Positions 27,863-37,464 are shown, counted from the stretch's first letter. The stretch is DNA of 64,000 nt from Rhizobiaceae bacterium (GCA_019635775.1 JAHBYU010000018.1:1-64000); one strand, 5' to 3'. Program-made: numbers and translations. The notes: a model not told the origin generated them from the sequence alone.

Positions 27863-29355
27863 GCCGCTTCTCCCGCATTCGTCGACAGAAGGCGCATATA
27901 GGCCTTCGCCGATGTCGTCTCGACCGTCGCCCTCGGCAGGTATGGGTAAATGGACAGGTCCAGTCGCGGCGGCCGGCGCTCCACCCGGCACAGGAGCAGA
28001 TGTTTGACGGCGTCGAAGCCAATCGCGCCGAGTTGGAGTGCCTGCTTCACAGCCACATGCAGATCGGCAAGCTCGAAGCTTTCCAGCAGGCGCAGCACCT
28101 GCACGTATTCCCGCCGGCCATGCTTTGCCATGCGGGCTTCCATCAGCCGGCGCAGGGTTGCGAACTCCTCGGGCAGGTTCCAGCCTTGCAAGGGCGCTGC
28201 CTGATCCAGCGCATTGATCTTCCGCTCGATCAGCGGCAGGTAGTGCAGCGGATCGAAGACGACGTCTTCCCGCTCCCAACTGCGGGGATGGCGGGCGATG
28301 ATCTCGCCACGGCAGCCGATCACCACCTGGTCGACATAGCCGCGAACCCAGACCTCCTGATGGCCGAAGGCGACCGGGACGGAATAGTCGTTGGTCTTGT
28401 AACGCACCAGCGACTGGGCCGTGACACGGGCGCTGGCCTGGTCGCACGCATCAAAAGGCGACGCCGGTAACGGACGCATGGCAGCGAGATCGCGCTGCAG
28501 CCGTTCCCCGATCGTCTCGCTCTCACCACGCAGCCTGTCGCGCTGACGCTTACGACATTGCTCTTCCAACCAGGTGTTGAATGCACCCCATGTCGCAAAT
28601 TGCGGAATCGGGACCATGAAGTTGCGCCGGGCATAGCCGACAAGACCCTCGACGCTTCCCTTATCGTTGCCTTTCCCCGGACGGCCATAGCGGTCCCGGA
28701 TCAGGTAGTGGGACAGGAAGCCGCTGAACAGCGCCGCCCGCTTGCGTGTGCCGTCGGGCAGGATCTTCGCAACCAGGCAGCGGTCATTGTCGTAGACGAT
28801 CGATTGCGGCACGGCCCCGAGAAAGGCGAAAGCATGGACGTGACCGTCGACCCAGGCTTCCGACACCGCCGCCGGATAGGCCCGCACATAGCAGCCGTCG
28901 CTGTGCGGCAGATCCAGCACGAAGAAGTGCGCCTTCTGCTCCACCCCGCCGATCATCACCAGTGCCTCGCCGAAATCGGCCTGCGCGTGTCCCGGCGGAT
29001 GAGCCAGCGGCACGAACACCTCCTGGCGACGCTGATCGCGCTCGCGCATGTAATCCTTGATGATCGTGTAGCCGCCGGTGAAGCCGCACTCCTCACGAAG
29101 CCGGTCAAACACCCGCTTGGCCGTGTGGCGCTGCTTGCGCGGCACTTGTCTGTCCTCGTCCAACCATCGATCGATGGTCGAAACGAACGCGTCGAGCTTC
29201 GGCCGCCGGATCGGTGACCGCCGCCGATAGCCGGGCGGGGTCGAATACGACAGCATCTTGGCCACGCTGTCGCGCGATATGTTGAAATGCTTCGACGCCT
29301 GGCGCTGCGTCATCCCTTCCGAGCAAGCCAGACGGACCTTCAGATAAAGTTCCAC
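27859..29355 (-). CDS. istA: IS21-family transposase IstA
   Basis: 498 residues. An N-terminal HTH (GMTQRQASKHFNISRDSVAKM) is followed by a DDE/rve catalytic core: AQADFGEA (first D), IVYDNDR (second D) and GNDKGSVEGLVGYARRNF (E), then the Mu-C-like tail with DYSVPVAFG. Length equals the family norm, and no frameshift is seen, so the element may still be mobile. Closest in flavour to IS21 elements of rhizobia and methylobacteria. Confidence 0.92.
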   Translation of the reverse strand: MELYLKVRLACSEGMTQRQASKHFNISRDSVAKMLSYSTPPGYRRRSPIRRPKLDAFVSTIDRWLDEDRQVPRKQRHTAKRVFDRLREECGFTGGYTIIKDYMRERDQRRQEVFVPLAHPPGHAQADFGEALVMIGGVEQKAHFFVLDLPHSDGCYVRAYPAAVSEAWVDGHVHAFAFLGAVPQSIVYDNDRCLVAKILPDGTRKRAALFSGFLSHYLIRDRYGRPGKGNDKGSVEGLVGYARRNFMVPIPQFATWGAFNTWLEEQCRKRQRDRLRGESETIGERLQRDLAAMRPLPASPFDACDQASARVTAQSLVRYKTNDYSVPVAFGHQEVWVRGYVDQVVIGCRGEIIARHPRSWEREDVVFDPLHYLPLIERKINALDQAAPLQGWNLPEEFATLRRLMEARMAKHGRREYVQVLRLLESFELADLHVAVKQALQLGAIGFDAVKHLLLCRVERRPPRLDLSIYPYLPRATVETTSAKAYMRLLSTNAGEAA

Positions 29356-29534
29356 GGTGTAGATCCCCTAACCCTCCTGCGCTCTGTGCAGAAGGAAAAT
29401 AGGTGGACGACTTTTAAGCCGCCCGCAGCGGGACTACCCCGCCGCTACCGTGGACGAATTTTGCACCGCCGCTCTCAAAGCAGGAACATCATTTATGGGT
29501 GTTGTCGTCGCAAACCACTGCTCGCCCAACGGCG

Positions 29535-29930
29535 TTATTCGCTGGTCTTGCCGTCGAAGTGTTCATGAGCGGCGTCGGCTTCAGCCTTGGTTGGATGAAC
29601 GACACCGTCGACATGTTCGGGTGGGCTGTAGATCGTATAAAGCTTCAGCGGCTCATTGCCGGTGTTCTTGACGTTATGCCGCGCCCCGGCGGGTACGATC
29701 ATGGCCATATCGGCTCTGATCCTGCTCACGTTGCCATCGATCAGGATTTCACCTTCGCCGTCCTCGACACGGAAGAACTGATCGCCGTCGTCGTGAACCT
29801 CTTCGCCGATCTCCTCGCCAGGCTGAAGCGTCATCAGCACGAGCTGCATATTTGTTGCCGTATAAAGAACACGGCGAAAATCCGTGTTTCCTTCGGTCAG
29901 TTCCTCGATGTCATCAACAAATCCACGCAT
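29535..29930 (-). CDS. Cupin-domain protein
   Basis: 131 residues from ATG 29930, chosen for GGAGC 5 bases upstream; the open frame extends to 30128 without support. Cupin motif 1 is GEEIGEEVHDDGDQFFRVEDGEGE and motif 2 VPAGARHNVKNTG, with His and Glu residues placed to bind one metal ion. The C-terminal HVDGVVHPTKAEADAAHEHF is typical of a common subgroup annotated only as cupin. First gene right of the IS21 element. Confidence 0.85.
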   Translation of the reverse strand: MRGFVDDIEELTEGNTDFRRVLYTATNMQLVLMTLQPGEEIGEEVHDDGDQFFRVEDGEGEILIDGNVSRIRADMAMIVPAGARHNVKNTGNEPLKLYTIYSPPEHVDGVVHPTKAEADAAHEHFDGKTSE

Positions 29931-30116
29931 GATATGCTCCTTCTTCCAATTCATTTCACAAGTTTGGCTCGTTTCGTTGATCTCACTCAAATCCGCCCAA
30001 TGAGACCTTCGCATATGGTCTTGTCGCCGATACGACTTCGGCGACAATATCCTCAAGCTGTCGCTCCAGCAGCGGCGCGTCCACATCAAAGCGTCCGCCA
30101 GGAAATCGAGAATCGT

Positions 30117-30231
30117 CGACCTGTGCATTTACGCACGGAGGTCCCTTTGGTTTAGGCGGCAATTCCACCGCAGACCTCAATCTGGTCGCCCGATGAACCA
30201 GAACCAAGGCAGCGACCTGTGCATTCATGCA
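30117..30231. promoter_or_regulatory. Two near-identical 19 bp boxes ahead of the chaperone/ATPase operon
   Basis: CGACCTGTGCATTTACGCA (30117-30135) and CGACCTGTGCATTCATGCA (30213-30231), two mismatches, 96 bp apart. The core TGCATNNAYGCA is palindromic, so an operator for a dimeric regulator is plausible. They lie 100-200 bp before the HMA gene. No regulator gene is adjacent. The stretch 29931-30330 carries no convincing gene; a minus-strand frame 29983-30261 has no recognised family. Confidence 0.4.
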
Positions 30232-30330
30232 AGCCTGGCTTGCCGGTTTCGCCAATCGCAATGCGGGGTCAAACCCTTAGATCAATGAGGCGGGGAACAC
30301 CCCTCCCCCATTATCGAAAGGAACCCGATC

Positions 30331-30552
30331 ATGACCCAGAAAACCATCCTTCGCAGCGACGAACTTTCCTGCCCCTCCTGCGTGCCGAAGATCGAGAAAG
30401 CGCTCAACGCCCTTCCGGGTGTGGCAAAGGCCGAGGTGCGCTTCAACACCGGCAAGATCGAGGTCGAGCACGACCCCGCGCAATCGAGCGTTGAAGCGCT
30501 GGTCGAAGCGGTGCGTGGCACCGGCTACGAGGCGCAGCCTGCCGCCTTCTGA
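30331..30552 (+). CDS. Heavy-metal-associated (HMA) chaperone, CopZ-like
   Basis: 73 residues with the ferredoxin-like HMA fold. The metal loop reads ELSCPSCVPKIEKALNALPG, a CxxC pair that would bind Cu(I), Zn or a related ion. A GAAAGGAAC site precedes the ATG. It lies 86 bp before a P-type ATPase lacking its own N-terminal HMA domain, so it probably loads that pump. The exact metal is not given by the sequence. Confidence 0.88.
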   Translation: MTQKTILRSDELSCPSCVPKIEKALNALPGVAKAEVRFNTGKIEVEHDPAQSSVEALVEAVRGTGYEAQPAAF

Positions 30553-30638
30553 TCGGCACTCCGCTTATTTCGCCGCGCCGCGAGACGGCGCGGCCGGCAC
30601 GCTCTCCCGGCATGGATGAAGATGAAAGGAGCGATGAG

Positions 30639-32588
30639 ATGAGCAATCTTGTCAGCAGGATCAGAAGCGCCTTCGTGCATCCGGCACGGCGGCGCTTGTG
30701 GTTGACGGTCGGCAGCGGCGGGTTGATCGCGGCCGGCCTTCTGGCGCGCTACGGCTTCGGCATGGTCGAGGCATGGACGGCGCTGATGGTCGCGGCAGCT
30801 TTTGTCGCCGGCTCCGACATCGCCATCCGCGCCTGGCGCTCGTTGCGTGTAAAGCATTTCAGCATCGAACTGCTCGTCACCGTCGCGGCGGTCGGCGCGT
30901 TGTTTATCGGCGAGGTCTGGGAGTCGGCGGCCGTCACTTTCCTCTTCATTTTCGGTGGCTGGCTGGAGGCGCGCACCATGGGGCAGACCCGTGGCGCGCT
31001 GAAGGCATTGCTCGATGCCGCGCCCGCCACCGCGACCGTGCTGCGCGACGGCGATCCCGTCGAGGTGCCGGCGCATATGGTCCAGCTTGGCGAGACCGCG
31101 CTGGTCAGGGCCGGTCAACGCATCCCGGTGGATGGTGAGGTGACCGAAGGCACCGCCGCCGTCAGTGAGGCGGCGATTACCGGTGAGCCGATGCCGGCCG
31201 AGAAAGCGCCTGGTAGCCACGTTCATGCAGGAACGATCGCCGAGAACGGGTTGCTGCGCATCCGCGCCACCAATGTCGGCGCCGACACCACCCTTGCCCG
31301 CATCATTCAGCGCGTCGAGGAAGCGCAGGAGGAAAAAGCCCCGAGTCAGCGCATGATCGAGCGCTTCGCGCAATGGTATACGCCCTCGATCATCGGACTT
31401 GCGGTCGTCGCCTTCGCCGTGACGCAGGATATCCGTCTGGCGCTGACGCTGCTGGTCGTCGGCTGCCCCGGCGCGCTGGTGATCTCGACGCCGGTGTCCA
31501 TCGTCGCCGGCATCGGCCGCGCGGCGCGCAGCGGCATCCTGATCAAAGGCGGCCAGCATCTGGAAAGTGCGGGCCGGATCGACACGCTGGCGCTCGACAA
31601 GACCGGCACGCTGACGGAAGGCAAACCACAGCTCGCCTCCATCGTCGCGCTGGGCGGAGTGACGGAAGCCGAGTTGCTGCATCTGGCCGCAACCGCCGAG
31701 GCTGGATCGACCCACCCGCTCGGGCGTCCGATCGTCGAGGCCGGCCGCAAGAACGGGCCGCTTTCCACGCCTGAAACGCTGGAGGAGCACGCCGGCATGG
31801 GCCTGAGCGCCCGCATCGACGGCCGGACCGTTGCCGCTGGCAACCGACGCCTGATGGATACGCTCGGCATCGCGCTGGGCCAGGAGGGCGAAGCCGCACT
31901 GGACCGCCTGCTGTCCAACGGCCAGACGCCGATCCTGGTGGCGCGTGACGGGCAGCTGATCGGGCTGCTGGGCATGTCTGACATGGCCCGTGAAGGCGCG
32001 GCGGAGGCCATCGCCCGGCTGCGCGACATCGGCATAGGCCGCGTGGTCATGCTGACCGGCGACCAGCATGGCGCCGCCGAAGCCATTGCCCGCGAGGTCG
32101 GCATCGACGAGGTTCATGCCGGGCTGATGCCCGAAGACAAGCTGGAGTTGATCCGGAAGATGAAGGCAGGTGGCGCGCATGTCGCCATGGTCGGCGACGG
32201 CATCAACGACGCGCCAGCGCTTGCCGCCGCCGACACCTCGATCGCCATGGGCGCGGCCGGCAGCGACGTCGCCATCGAGACCGCCGACATCGCGCTCCTG
32301 AAAGACGATCTCGGCAAGATCCCCGAGGCGATGGCGATCTCGCGCGCGACGCTGGGCAATATGCGCCAGAACCTCATCATCGCGCTGGTGACGGTGGCCG
32401 GACTGCTGGCGGGCGTGTTTTCCGGCAATGTCCACATGGCGGGCGGCATGCTGGTCCACCAGCTTTCGGTGCTGATCGTCATCGCCAACGGCATGCGTCT
32501 ACTGCGCGTGCCGAAGGCCACCGCACCCGGCGGGAGGGCAGCAAAAGCCGCCGCCACCCGGCCGGCGACTGTGGCCGCGCGAGGCTGA
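30639..32588 (+). CDS. Heavy-metal P-type ATPase with CPG motif
   Basis: 649 residues from ATG 30639 (AAAGGAGCG upstream); an ATG at 30612 lacks support. Order: membrane spans, actuator loop TGEPMP, spans with the ion site VVGCPGALVIST, phosphorylation site [17 protein letters not shown], and two C-terminal spans. The membrane motif is CPG rather than the usual CPC or SPC, so metal choice cannot be deduced. No N-terminal metal-binding domain; the separate HMA protein just upstream may take that role. A strong terminator follows at 32604. Confidence 0.9.
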   Translation: MSNLVSRIRSAFVHPARRRLWLTVGSGGLIAAGLLARYGFGMVEAWTALMVAAAFVAGSDIAIRAWRSLRVKHFSIELLVTVAAVGALFIGEVWESAAVTFLFIFGGWLEARTMGQTRGALKALLDAAPATATVLRDGDPVEVPAHMVQLGETALVRAGQRIPVDGEVTEGTAAVSEAAITGEPMPAEKAPGSHVHAGTIAENGLLRIRATNVGADTTLARIIQRVEEAQEEKAPSQRMIERFAQWYTPSIIGLAVVAFAVTQDIRLALTLLVVGCPGALVISTPVSIVAGIGRAARSGILIKGGQHLESAGRIDTLALDKTGTLTEGKPQLASIVALGGVTEAELLHLAATAEAGSTHPLGRPIVEAGRKNGPLSTPETLEEHAGMGLSARIDGRTVAAGNRRLMDTLGIALGQEGEAALDRLLSNGQTPILVARDGQLIGLLGMSDMAREGAAEAIARLRDIGIGRVVMLTGDQHGAAEAIAREVGIDEVHAGLMPEDKLELIRKMKAGGAHVAMVGDGINDAPALAAADTSIAMGAAGSDVAIETADIALLKDDLGKIPEAMAISRATLGNMRQNLIIALVTVAGLLAGVFSGNVHMAGGMLVHQLSVLIVIANGMRLLRVPKATAPGGRAAKAAATRPATVAARG

Positions 32589-32603
32589 CGCCTCGCCTCC
32601 TGG

Positions 32604-32637
32604 CAGACCCCGTTCCGATGCGGGGTCTGTTGTTTTT
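32604..32637 (+). terminator. Rho-independent terminator after the CPG-type ATPase
   Basis: A perfect 9 bp stem CAGACCCCG/CGGGGTCTG (32604-32612 and 32621-32629), 8-base loop, then TTGTTTTT. It is 15 bp after the stop codon and closes the chaperone-ATPase transcript. Confidence 0.85.
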
Positions 32638-32685
32638 GCAGCGTCAATCCTGTCTCATCGTCCGGAACTATCTGAAAGGATCGAT

Positions 32686-33330
32686 ATGGATGCCAGGACC
32701 GCCCCGTGGAACGACGTTCTCGACTTCTGGTTTCCCGAAGGCCGCTCGTCAGGGATAGCGGCTGGAACTCATCGCGATCACTGGTCGTGGCGGCTGCATG
32801 GCGGCGCAGACGACAAAATCGTCGCGCGCTTCGCCGACCTCACGAGCAGCGCAGCTTCAGGCGATCTCGACGACTGGGCCGGCGACCCCGAAGGCAGGCT
32901 GGCGCTCATCATCGTGCTCGACCAGTTCTCGCGCTCGCTCTGGCGCGGCACGCCACGCGCATTCGCGCAAGACCCTGCCGCGCTGTCGCTGGCGATGGAG
33001 GGGTTCTCCAACGGCCACTACGCATCGCTGGGCACGCCCTGGTTCAGGATCGTCTACAGTCAGCCCCTTGGCCATTGCGAAGGCCCGGATCACCTTGCGC
33101 GCATCGATCTGCTCATCAGGCTTCGCGAAGAGATCGCAGCGGAAGCCCCCGCTTCCCTTCAGCCGATATACCAGTCACTGGTGAAACAGGCCGGTGATGT
33201 GCGCAAGGTCATCGCCGCTTTTGGCCGTCACCCGCACCGCAATCAGGTCCTCGGCCGGGAATCGACGCAGGCGGAAGAAGCTTACATCGCCGAAGGGGAT
33301 TTCCCGCACGACAGGGCGTTTCAGGCGTAA
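32686..33330 (+). CDS. DUF924-family protein
   Basis: 214 residues. DUF924 hallmarks are present: VLDFWFPE near the N-terminus, LALIIVLDQFSRSLWRGTPRAFAQD in the middle and AFGRHPHRNQVLGRESTQAE near the C-terminus. The fold is all-helical and TPR-like; no reaction is known. An AAAGGATCG ribosome site precedes ATG 32686. It stands apart from the metal genes in function, between two terminators. Confidence 0.85.
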   Translation: MDARTAPWNDVLDFWFPEGRSSGIAAGTHRDHWSWRLHGGADDKIVARFADLTSSAASGDLDDWAGDPEGRLALIIVLDQFSRSLWRGTPRAFAQDPAALSLAMEGFSNGHYASLGTPWFRIVYSQPLGHCEGPDHLARIDLLIRLREEIAAEAPASLQPIYQSLVKQAGDVRKVIAAFGRHPHRNQVLGRESTQAEEAYIAEGDFPHDRAFQA

Positions 33331-33427
33331 CTTCTGGAAACGAAACTCATCACGGGGTGATGCTTTCGCTAGCTGCTCGGGTAGATTACGGTTGCTGCGC
33401 ACTCATATTCTCTGGAAGGAAAACATC

Positions 33428-33658
33428 ATGGCTGACACTTGGCTTCCCTCACTCAAGACAGCGACCCCGCAGGAGGGGTTCGACCTTGCCACCAAAATGG
33501 CGCGGGTCGGCGTCAAGGTGACCCAGCCTTCCGCCGAGATTCGCGACAAGCTGCGCGCGGCCTACGATCAGGATACCGCGCAACTCATCGCTTCCTCGCA
33601 GGTGATCGCCATCCATTTCCAGACGGTTGCGGCCGCCAACAATTATTGGCGCGACTGA
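33428..33658 (+). CDS. Hypothetical protein, 76 residues
   Basis: ATG 33428 with GGAAGGA 8 bases upstream. Reads MADTWLPSLKTATPQEGFDL, then two helices (EIRDKLRAAYDQDTAQLIAS and VIAIHFQTVAAANNYW). No signal peptide, membrane span or cysteine. I do not recognise a family. The coding frame is well formed, and an 11 bp hairpin starts at the stop codon, so it is likely a real gene in its own transcription unit after DUF924. Confidence 0.6.
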   Translation: MADTWLPSLKTATPQEGFDLATKMARVGVKVTQPSAEIRDKLRAAYDQDTAQLIASSQVIAIHFQTVAAANNYWRD

Positions 33659-33689
33659 CGCCCTCGCCTACGACTGATGCGAGGGCGTC
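33657..33689. terminator. Bidirectional hairpin between convergent genes
   Basis: A perfect 11 bp inverted repeat GACGCCCTCGC/GCGAGGGCGTC (33657-33667 and 33679-33689) with an 11-base loop. It overlaps the stop codon of the 76-residue gene and lies 20 bp from the end of the convergent fusion gene. Confidence 0.7.
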
Positions 33690-33708
33690 CGTCGCGCCAG
33701 CGTTTCAG

Positions 33709-36700
33709 TCAAAGTTTCAATCCGCGCAATCGCAGCGCGTTGGCGATGACGCTGACCGACGACAGCGACATGGCGGCGGCCGCGATGATCGGTGACAGAA
33801 GGAGGCCGAAAGAAGGGTAAAGCACGCCCGCGGCAATCGGGATGCCGGCGGCATTGTAGATGAAGGCGAAGAACAGGTTCTGGCGGATATTCGCCATCGT
33901 CGCCTGCGACAGACGCCGCGCTTTCACGATCCCCATGAGGTCTCCCTTGAGTAAGGTGACGCCGGCGCTTTCGATGGCGACATCGGTGCCCGAGCCCATG
34001 GCGATGCCGACATCGGCGGCGGCAAGCGCGGGCGCGTCATTGACGCCGTCGCCCGCCATGGCAACCACACGGCCTTCAGCCTTGAGACGGCTCACCACGG
34101 CGCTCTTTGCATCCGGCAGCACGTCGGCCTCGACCTCATCGATGCCCAGTTGACGCGCGACAGCTTCGGCTGTGGTTTTATTGTCGCCGGTCAGCATCAC
34201 GATGCGGATGCCTTCGCCATGCAGCGCGTTCAGCGCCTCCTGCGTCGTCGCCTTCACCGGATCGGCAATGGCGAAGATGCCACCCGCTTTACCCTCGATG
34301 CCGATATAGATCGCCGTGGCGCCATCATGGCGCAAGGCGTCCGCCCGTTCGGCAAGGGCCGACGCATCGACACCATGCTCCTTGAGGAACGCCGCATTGC
34401 CGAGCGCGATCGCCTTGCCCTCGACGGTGCCGAGCGCGCCCTTGCCGAGAGGGGAGTCGAAGTCCACCACGGGCGGGACCTCGATGCCCTTCTTCTCCGC
34501 CGCCTCCACAATCGCCAATGCCAGCGGATGTTCCGACGCCTTCTCGACGTCAGCGGCAAGCCGCAGGATTTCCGTTTCGTTAAAACCGCCTGCCGCCACG
34601 ATCGCCGTCACCGACGGCTTGCCCTCGGTGAGCGTGCCGGTCTTGTCGACGACGAGCGTGTCGACCTTCTCCATATGTTCGAGCGCTTCGGCGTTCTTGA
34701 TCAGGACGCCGGCGCTGGCGCCCTTGCCGACGCCGACCATGATCGACATCGGCGTCGCCAGCCCCAATGCGCAGGGACAGGCGATGATCAGAACCGAAAC
34801 GGCCACGACCAGCCCATAGGCGAAGCGCGGCTCGGGACCCCAGATGCCCCAGACGATGAAGGCCAGAATCGCGATGACGATGACCAGCGGCACGAACCAG
34901 CCCGAGACCTGATCGGCCATGCGCTGGATCGGCGCGCGCGAGCGCTGCGCATCGGCGACCATCTGCACGATGCGCGACAGCATGGTATCGCGGCCGACCT
35001 TTTCGGCGCGGATCACCAGCGCCCCGGTCTGATTCAGCGTGCCGCCGATGACCTGATCGCCCACAGTGCGGGTGACAGGCATGGATTCGCCGGTGACCAT
35101 CGCTTCATCAAGCGAGGAGCGTCCGTCCTCGACGACGCCATCGACCGGCACGGTCTCGCCGGGCCGCACACGCAGCCTGTCGCCGAGGGCAACGTGCTCG
35201 ACCGGAACGTCTTCCTCCACGCCATCGTCACCGACGCGCCGCGCCGTCTTCGGCGCCAGATCGAGAAGCGCCCTGATCGCGCCCGAGGTCTGCTCACGGG
35301 CGCGCAGTTCCAGCACCTGGCCAAGCAGCACCAGAACGGTGATGACCGCCGCCGCCTCGAAATAGACCGCGACCGTGCCATCTTCCGCGCGAAAGGCGGC
35401 GGGGAAAATACCCGGCGCAAGGGCGGCGACGATGCTGTAGGCCCAGGCGACGCCCGTGCCCATGGCGATCAGGGTGAACATGTTGAGGCTGCGATTGACC
35501 AGCGACGCCCAGGCGCGCTCAAAGAACGGCCATCCGCACCACAAAACCACCGGCGTCGCCAGAACGAGCTGAACCCAGATCGATATCCGCATCGGCACCA
35601 GATGATGCAGTGCGGGAATAAGGTGACTGCCCATTTCGAGCACGAAGACCGGAGCGGCGAGGACCAGCCCGATCCAGAAGCGCCGTGTCATGTCGGCGAG
35701 TTCCGGGCTGGGGCCGCTGTCGGCGGTCACCATCAACGGCTCCAGCGCCATGCCGCAGATCGGGCAGCTTCCCGGCCCATCCTGCCGGATCTCGGGATGC
35801 ATCGGACAGGTCCAGATCGCGCCCTCGGGCGCGTCCGGAGCGGGCGTCGCGTCTCCTGCAAGATATCGGGCGGGGTCCGCCTTGAATTTCGCCTTGCAGG
35901 AAGCCGAGCAGAAATAGTGAGTGTGACCCTCATGGGTCAGGTGATGTTCCGCCGTCTGCGGATCGACCAGCGCCTTCACGAAGCCCGAGGTTTGCGAGGT
36001 CGTCCGCGTCCGCAGCACTGCCTTCATCGGCAGTTTCGCGACGCGCATATCAATTCCACTGGCGTGCGCTTCCGCTTCGCTCATGCCGATGCGGGCAAGC
36101 GGCGGGTCGATGAACATGCAATAGGGCATCAGCCGCCCTGTGGTCGTTCTGTCCCCACCATCGAGATTGTCCCGGATAATTCGGAAATCATCGAGCGATG
36201 CGTGGGTGAATTGCGGACTTCCCGCGCATTCTCCGATGGCCCATACGTCCCTTGCAGTCGTCTCCAGTCGATCGTTCACCTTGATGGTGCCGCGATCCGT
36301 CAGCGCAATGCCTGCCTCTTCAAGCCCTATGCCTTGCGTGTTGGGGGTGCGGCCGGCCGCGACCAGAATGTCCGTGCCCTCGATCGTTCTTGAACCGTCC
36401 GGCGTCCGAATGGTGGCGCGCACGCTTTCGCCCGACCGGCCCTCCACCTTCTCGACTTCGGCAGACAAAAGCACCTCTATGCCTTCCGCCTCCAGAATCC
36501 GCCGAACTTCTTCGGAAACATCCTCGTCCTCGCGCTTCAGCAGTCGCGGGCCACGGTCCACAATGGTGACGCGACTGCCGAAGCGCTGATAGGCCTGCGC
36601 CAGTTCAAGCCCGACATAGCCCCCGCCGAGAACGATCAGGTGGGCCGGCAACCGGTCCAGTTCGAGCGCTTCGATATGGGTGAGCGGCTTGGCTTCGGCC

Positions 36701-37170
36701 AGACCGGGGACGGGCGGAATGGTTGCATGCGTCCCAAGGTTGAGAAACAGCTTTTCAGCGACGAGCAGCCGCGTCCCGCCATCGTTCAGCGCGATCTCGA
36801 CCGCGCTTGGCGCGACGAGGCGGGCGTTGCCCATGATGAGTTCCGCGCCCGTCGCCTCGTAGCGTTCCAGATGAAACGTCACGAGGCTTTTGACCATGGC
36901 GCGCTTGCGCTCCACAACCGTCTTCATGTCGACCGAGACGGGGCCGGTCGCAACGCCATACTCCCCGGCGTGGGCAACGGCATGGGCGATACCCGCGCTC
37001 CAGATCTCGTTCTTGCTTGGCAGGCAGTTGATGTTGGGGCACGAGCCGCCGATCCAGCGCCGCTCGATGACAGCCACCTTCTGGCCGGCTTGCGCCATAT
37101 GCCAGGCGAGGTATTTGCCGCCTTCGCCACTGCCGATTACGACGGCGTCGTAGCGCTCCGCTTCCGTCAT
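33709..37170 (-). CDS. Fusion: mercuric-reductase-like flavoprotein joined to a YHS/CopA-type copper ATPase
   Basis: One uninterrupted frame of 1153 codons. Residues 1-404 are a FAD disulfide oxidoreductase: [14 protein letters not shown], redox pair [13 protein letters not shown] (C-x4-C), NAD motif [13 protein letters not shown], and AIGECAGSP. At VKALVDPQT (about residue 404, position 35960) it passes into a YHS domain ([20 protein letters not shown]), a heavy-metal-binding domain ([22 protein letters not shown]) and a full copper P-type ATPase ([36 protein letters not shown]). The oxidoreductase lacks its C-terminal interface domain with the HPT..E pair; the ATPase lacks any N-terminal HMA. 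A TTG at 37173 precedes the ATG. Confidence 0.88.
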   Translation of the reverse strand: MTEAERYDAVVIGSGEGGKYLAWHMAQAGQKVAVIERRWIGGSCPNINCLPSKNEIWSAGIAHAVAHAGEYGVATGPVSVDMKTVVERKRAMVKSLVTFHLERYEATGAELIMGNARLVAPSAVEIALNDGGTRLLVAEKLFLNLGTHATIPPVPGLAEAKPLTHIEALELDRLPAHLIVLGGGYVGLELAQAYQRFGSRVTIVDRGPRLLKREDEDVSEEVRRILEAEGIEVLLSAEVEKVEGRSGESVRATIRTPDGSRTIEGTDILVAAGRTPNTQGIGLEEAGIALTDRGTIKVNDRLETTARDVWAIGECAGSPQFTHASLDDFRIIRDNLDGGDRTTTGRLMPYCMFIDPPLARIGMSEAEAHASGIDMRVAKLPMKAVLRTRTTSQTSGFVKALVDPQTAEHHLTHEGHTHYFCSASCKAKFKADPARYLAGDATPAPDAPEGAIWTCPMHPEIRQDGPGSCPICGMALEPLMVTADSGPSPELADMTRRFWIGLVLAAPVFVLEMGSHLIPALHHLVPMRISIWVQLVLATPVVLWCGWPFFERAWASLVNRSLNMFTLIAMGTGVAWAYSIVAALAPGIFPAAFRAEDGTVAVYFEAAAVITVLVLLGQVLELRAREQTSGAIRALLDLAPKTARRVGDDGVEEDVPVEHVALGDRLRVRPGETVPVDGVVEDGRSSLDEAMVTGESMPVTRTVGDQVIGGTLNQTGALVIRAEKVGRDTMLSRIVQMVADAQRSRAPIQRMADQVSGWFVPLVIVIAILAFIVWGIWGPEPRFAYGLVVAVSVLIIACPCALGLATPMSIMVGVGKGASAGVLIKNAEALEHMEKVDTLVVDKTGTLTEGKPSVTAIVAAGGFNETEILRLAADVEKASEHPLALAIVEAAEKKGIEVPPVVDFDSPLGKGALGTVEGKAIALGNAAFLKEHGVDASALAERADALRHDGATAIYIGIEGKAGGIFAIADPVKATTQEALNALHGEGIRIVMLTGDNKTTAEAVARQLGIDEVEADVLPDAKSAVVSRLKAEGRVVAMAGDGVNDAPALAAADVGIAMGSGTDVAIESAGVTLLKGDLMGIVKARRLSQATMANIRQNLFFAFIYNAAGIPIAAGVLYPSFGLLLSPIIAAAAMSLSSVSVIANALRLRGLKL

Positions 37171-37464
37171 CAACTACGCATCCTTCAGCAACACCGCCCC
37201 TATCCAAGCGATGAAAATATGCCACCCGGCCCTCTATGCGGGATCATGTCATACTCTTGCGGGGTCGGACAATTACTGTTGCTATTGCGAGCAGCCCCTT
37301 GAAGTAGCCTTACTGCCAGTTTCGGCGCCGTCGCATCATTTCTGGGCCGGGGCCTTAAAATGGGCCATGATCAGGGAGTGTAGTCGGTTTTGCCCTGGCT
37401 GTATTGTCCGAAAGGGAACATGCCGACTTGCGAAGGATTGGCCGACTTTCTGTAGGAGAAAATC

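Larger units (their letters stand above)
26971..29477 (-). mobile_element. IS21-family insertion sequence, about 2.5 kb
   Basis: Contains istA and istB. Matching multiple terminal repeats bound it: outer left TGTCAACGGCGGAGCAAAAT (26971-26990) against outer right TGAGAGCGGCGGTGCAAAAT (minus strand from 29477), and inner left at 27001-27020 (GGCGGCGTAAATGTCGGCC) against inner right on the minus strand from 29423 (GGCGGCTTAAAAGTCGTCC). The bases just outside (ATACGG and AAGCAG) do not form an obvious target duplication, so one flank has probably been deleted since insertion. Confidence 0.85.

Noticed and set aside
27104-28447. IstB extended to 447 residues
   Set aside because: The upstream half is istA sequence in another frame; the start at 27862 overlaps the istA stop and gives the normal IstB length.
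26971-29477. Target-site duplication of the IS21 element
   Set aside because: Flanking bases ATACGG and AAGCAG do not match, so none is claimed.
30525-32459. 644-codon minus-strand frame opposite the CPG-type ATPase
   Set aside because: Shadow of the ATPase; no motifs and low-complexity composition, while the plus strand has all P-type signatures.
34150-36393. 747-codon open frame on the plus strand inside the oxidoreductase-ATPase fusion
   Set aside because: Exact antisense shadow of a GC-rich real gene; Arg/His/Asp-rich composition with no family motif.
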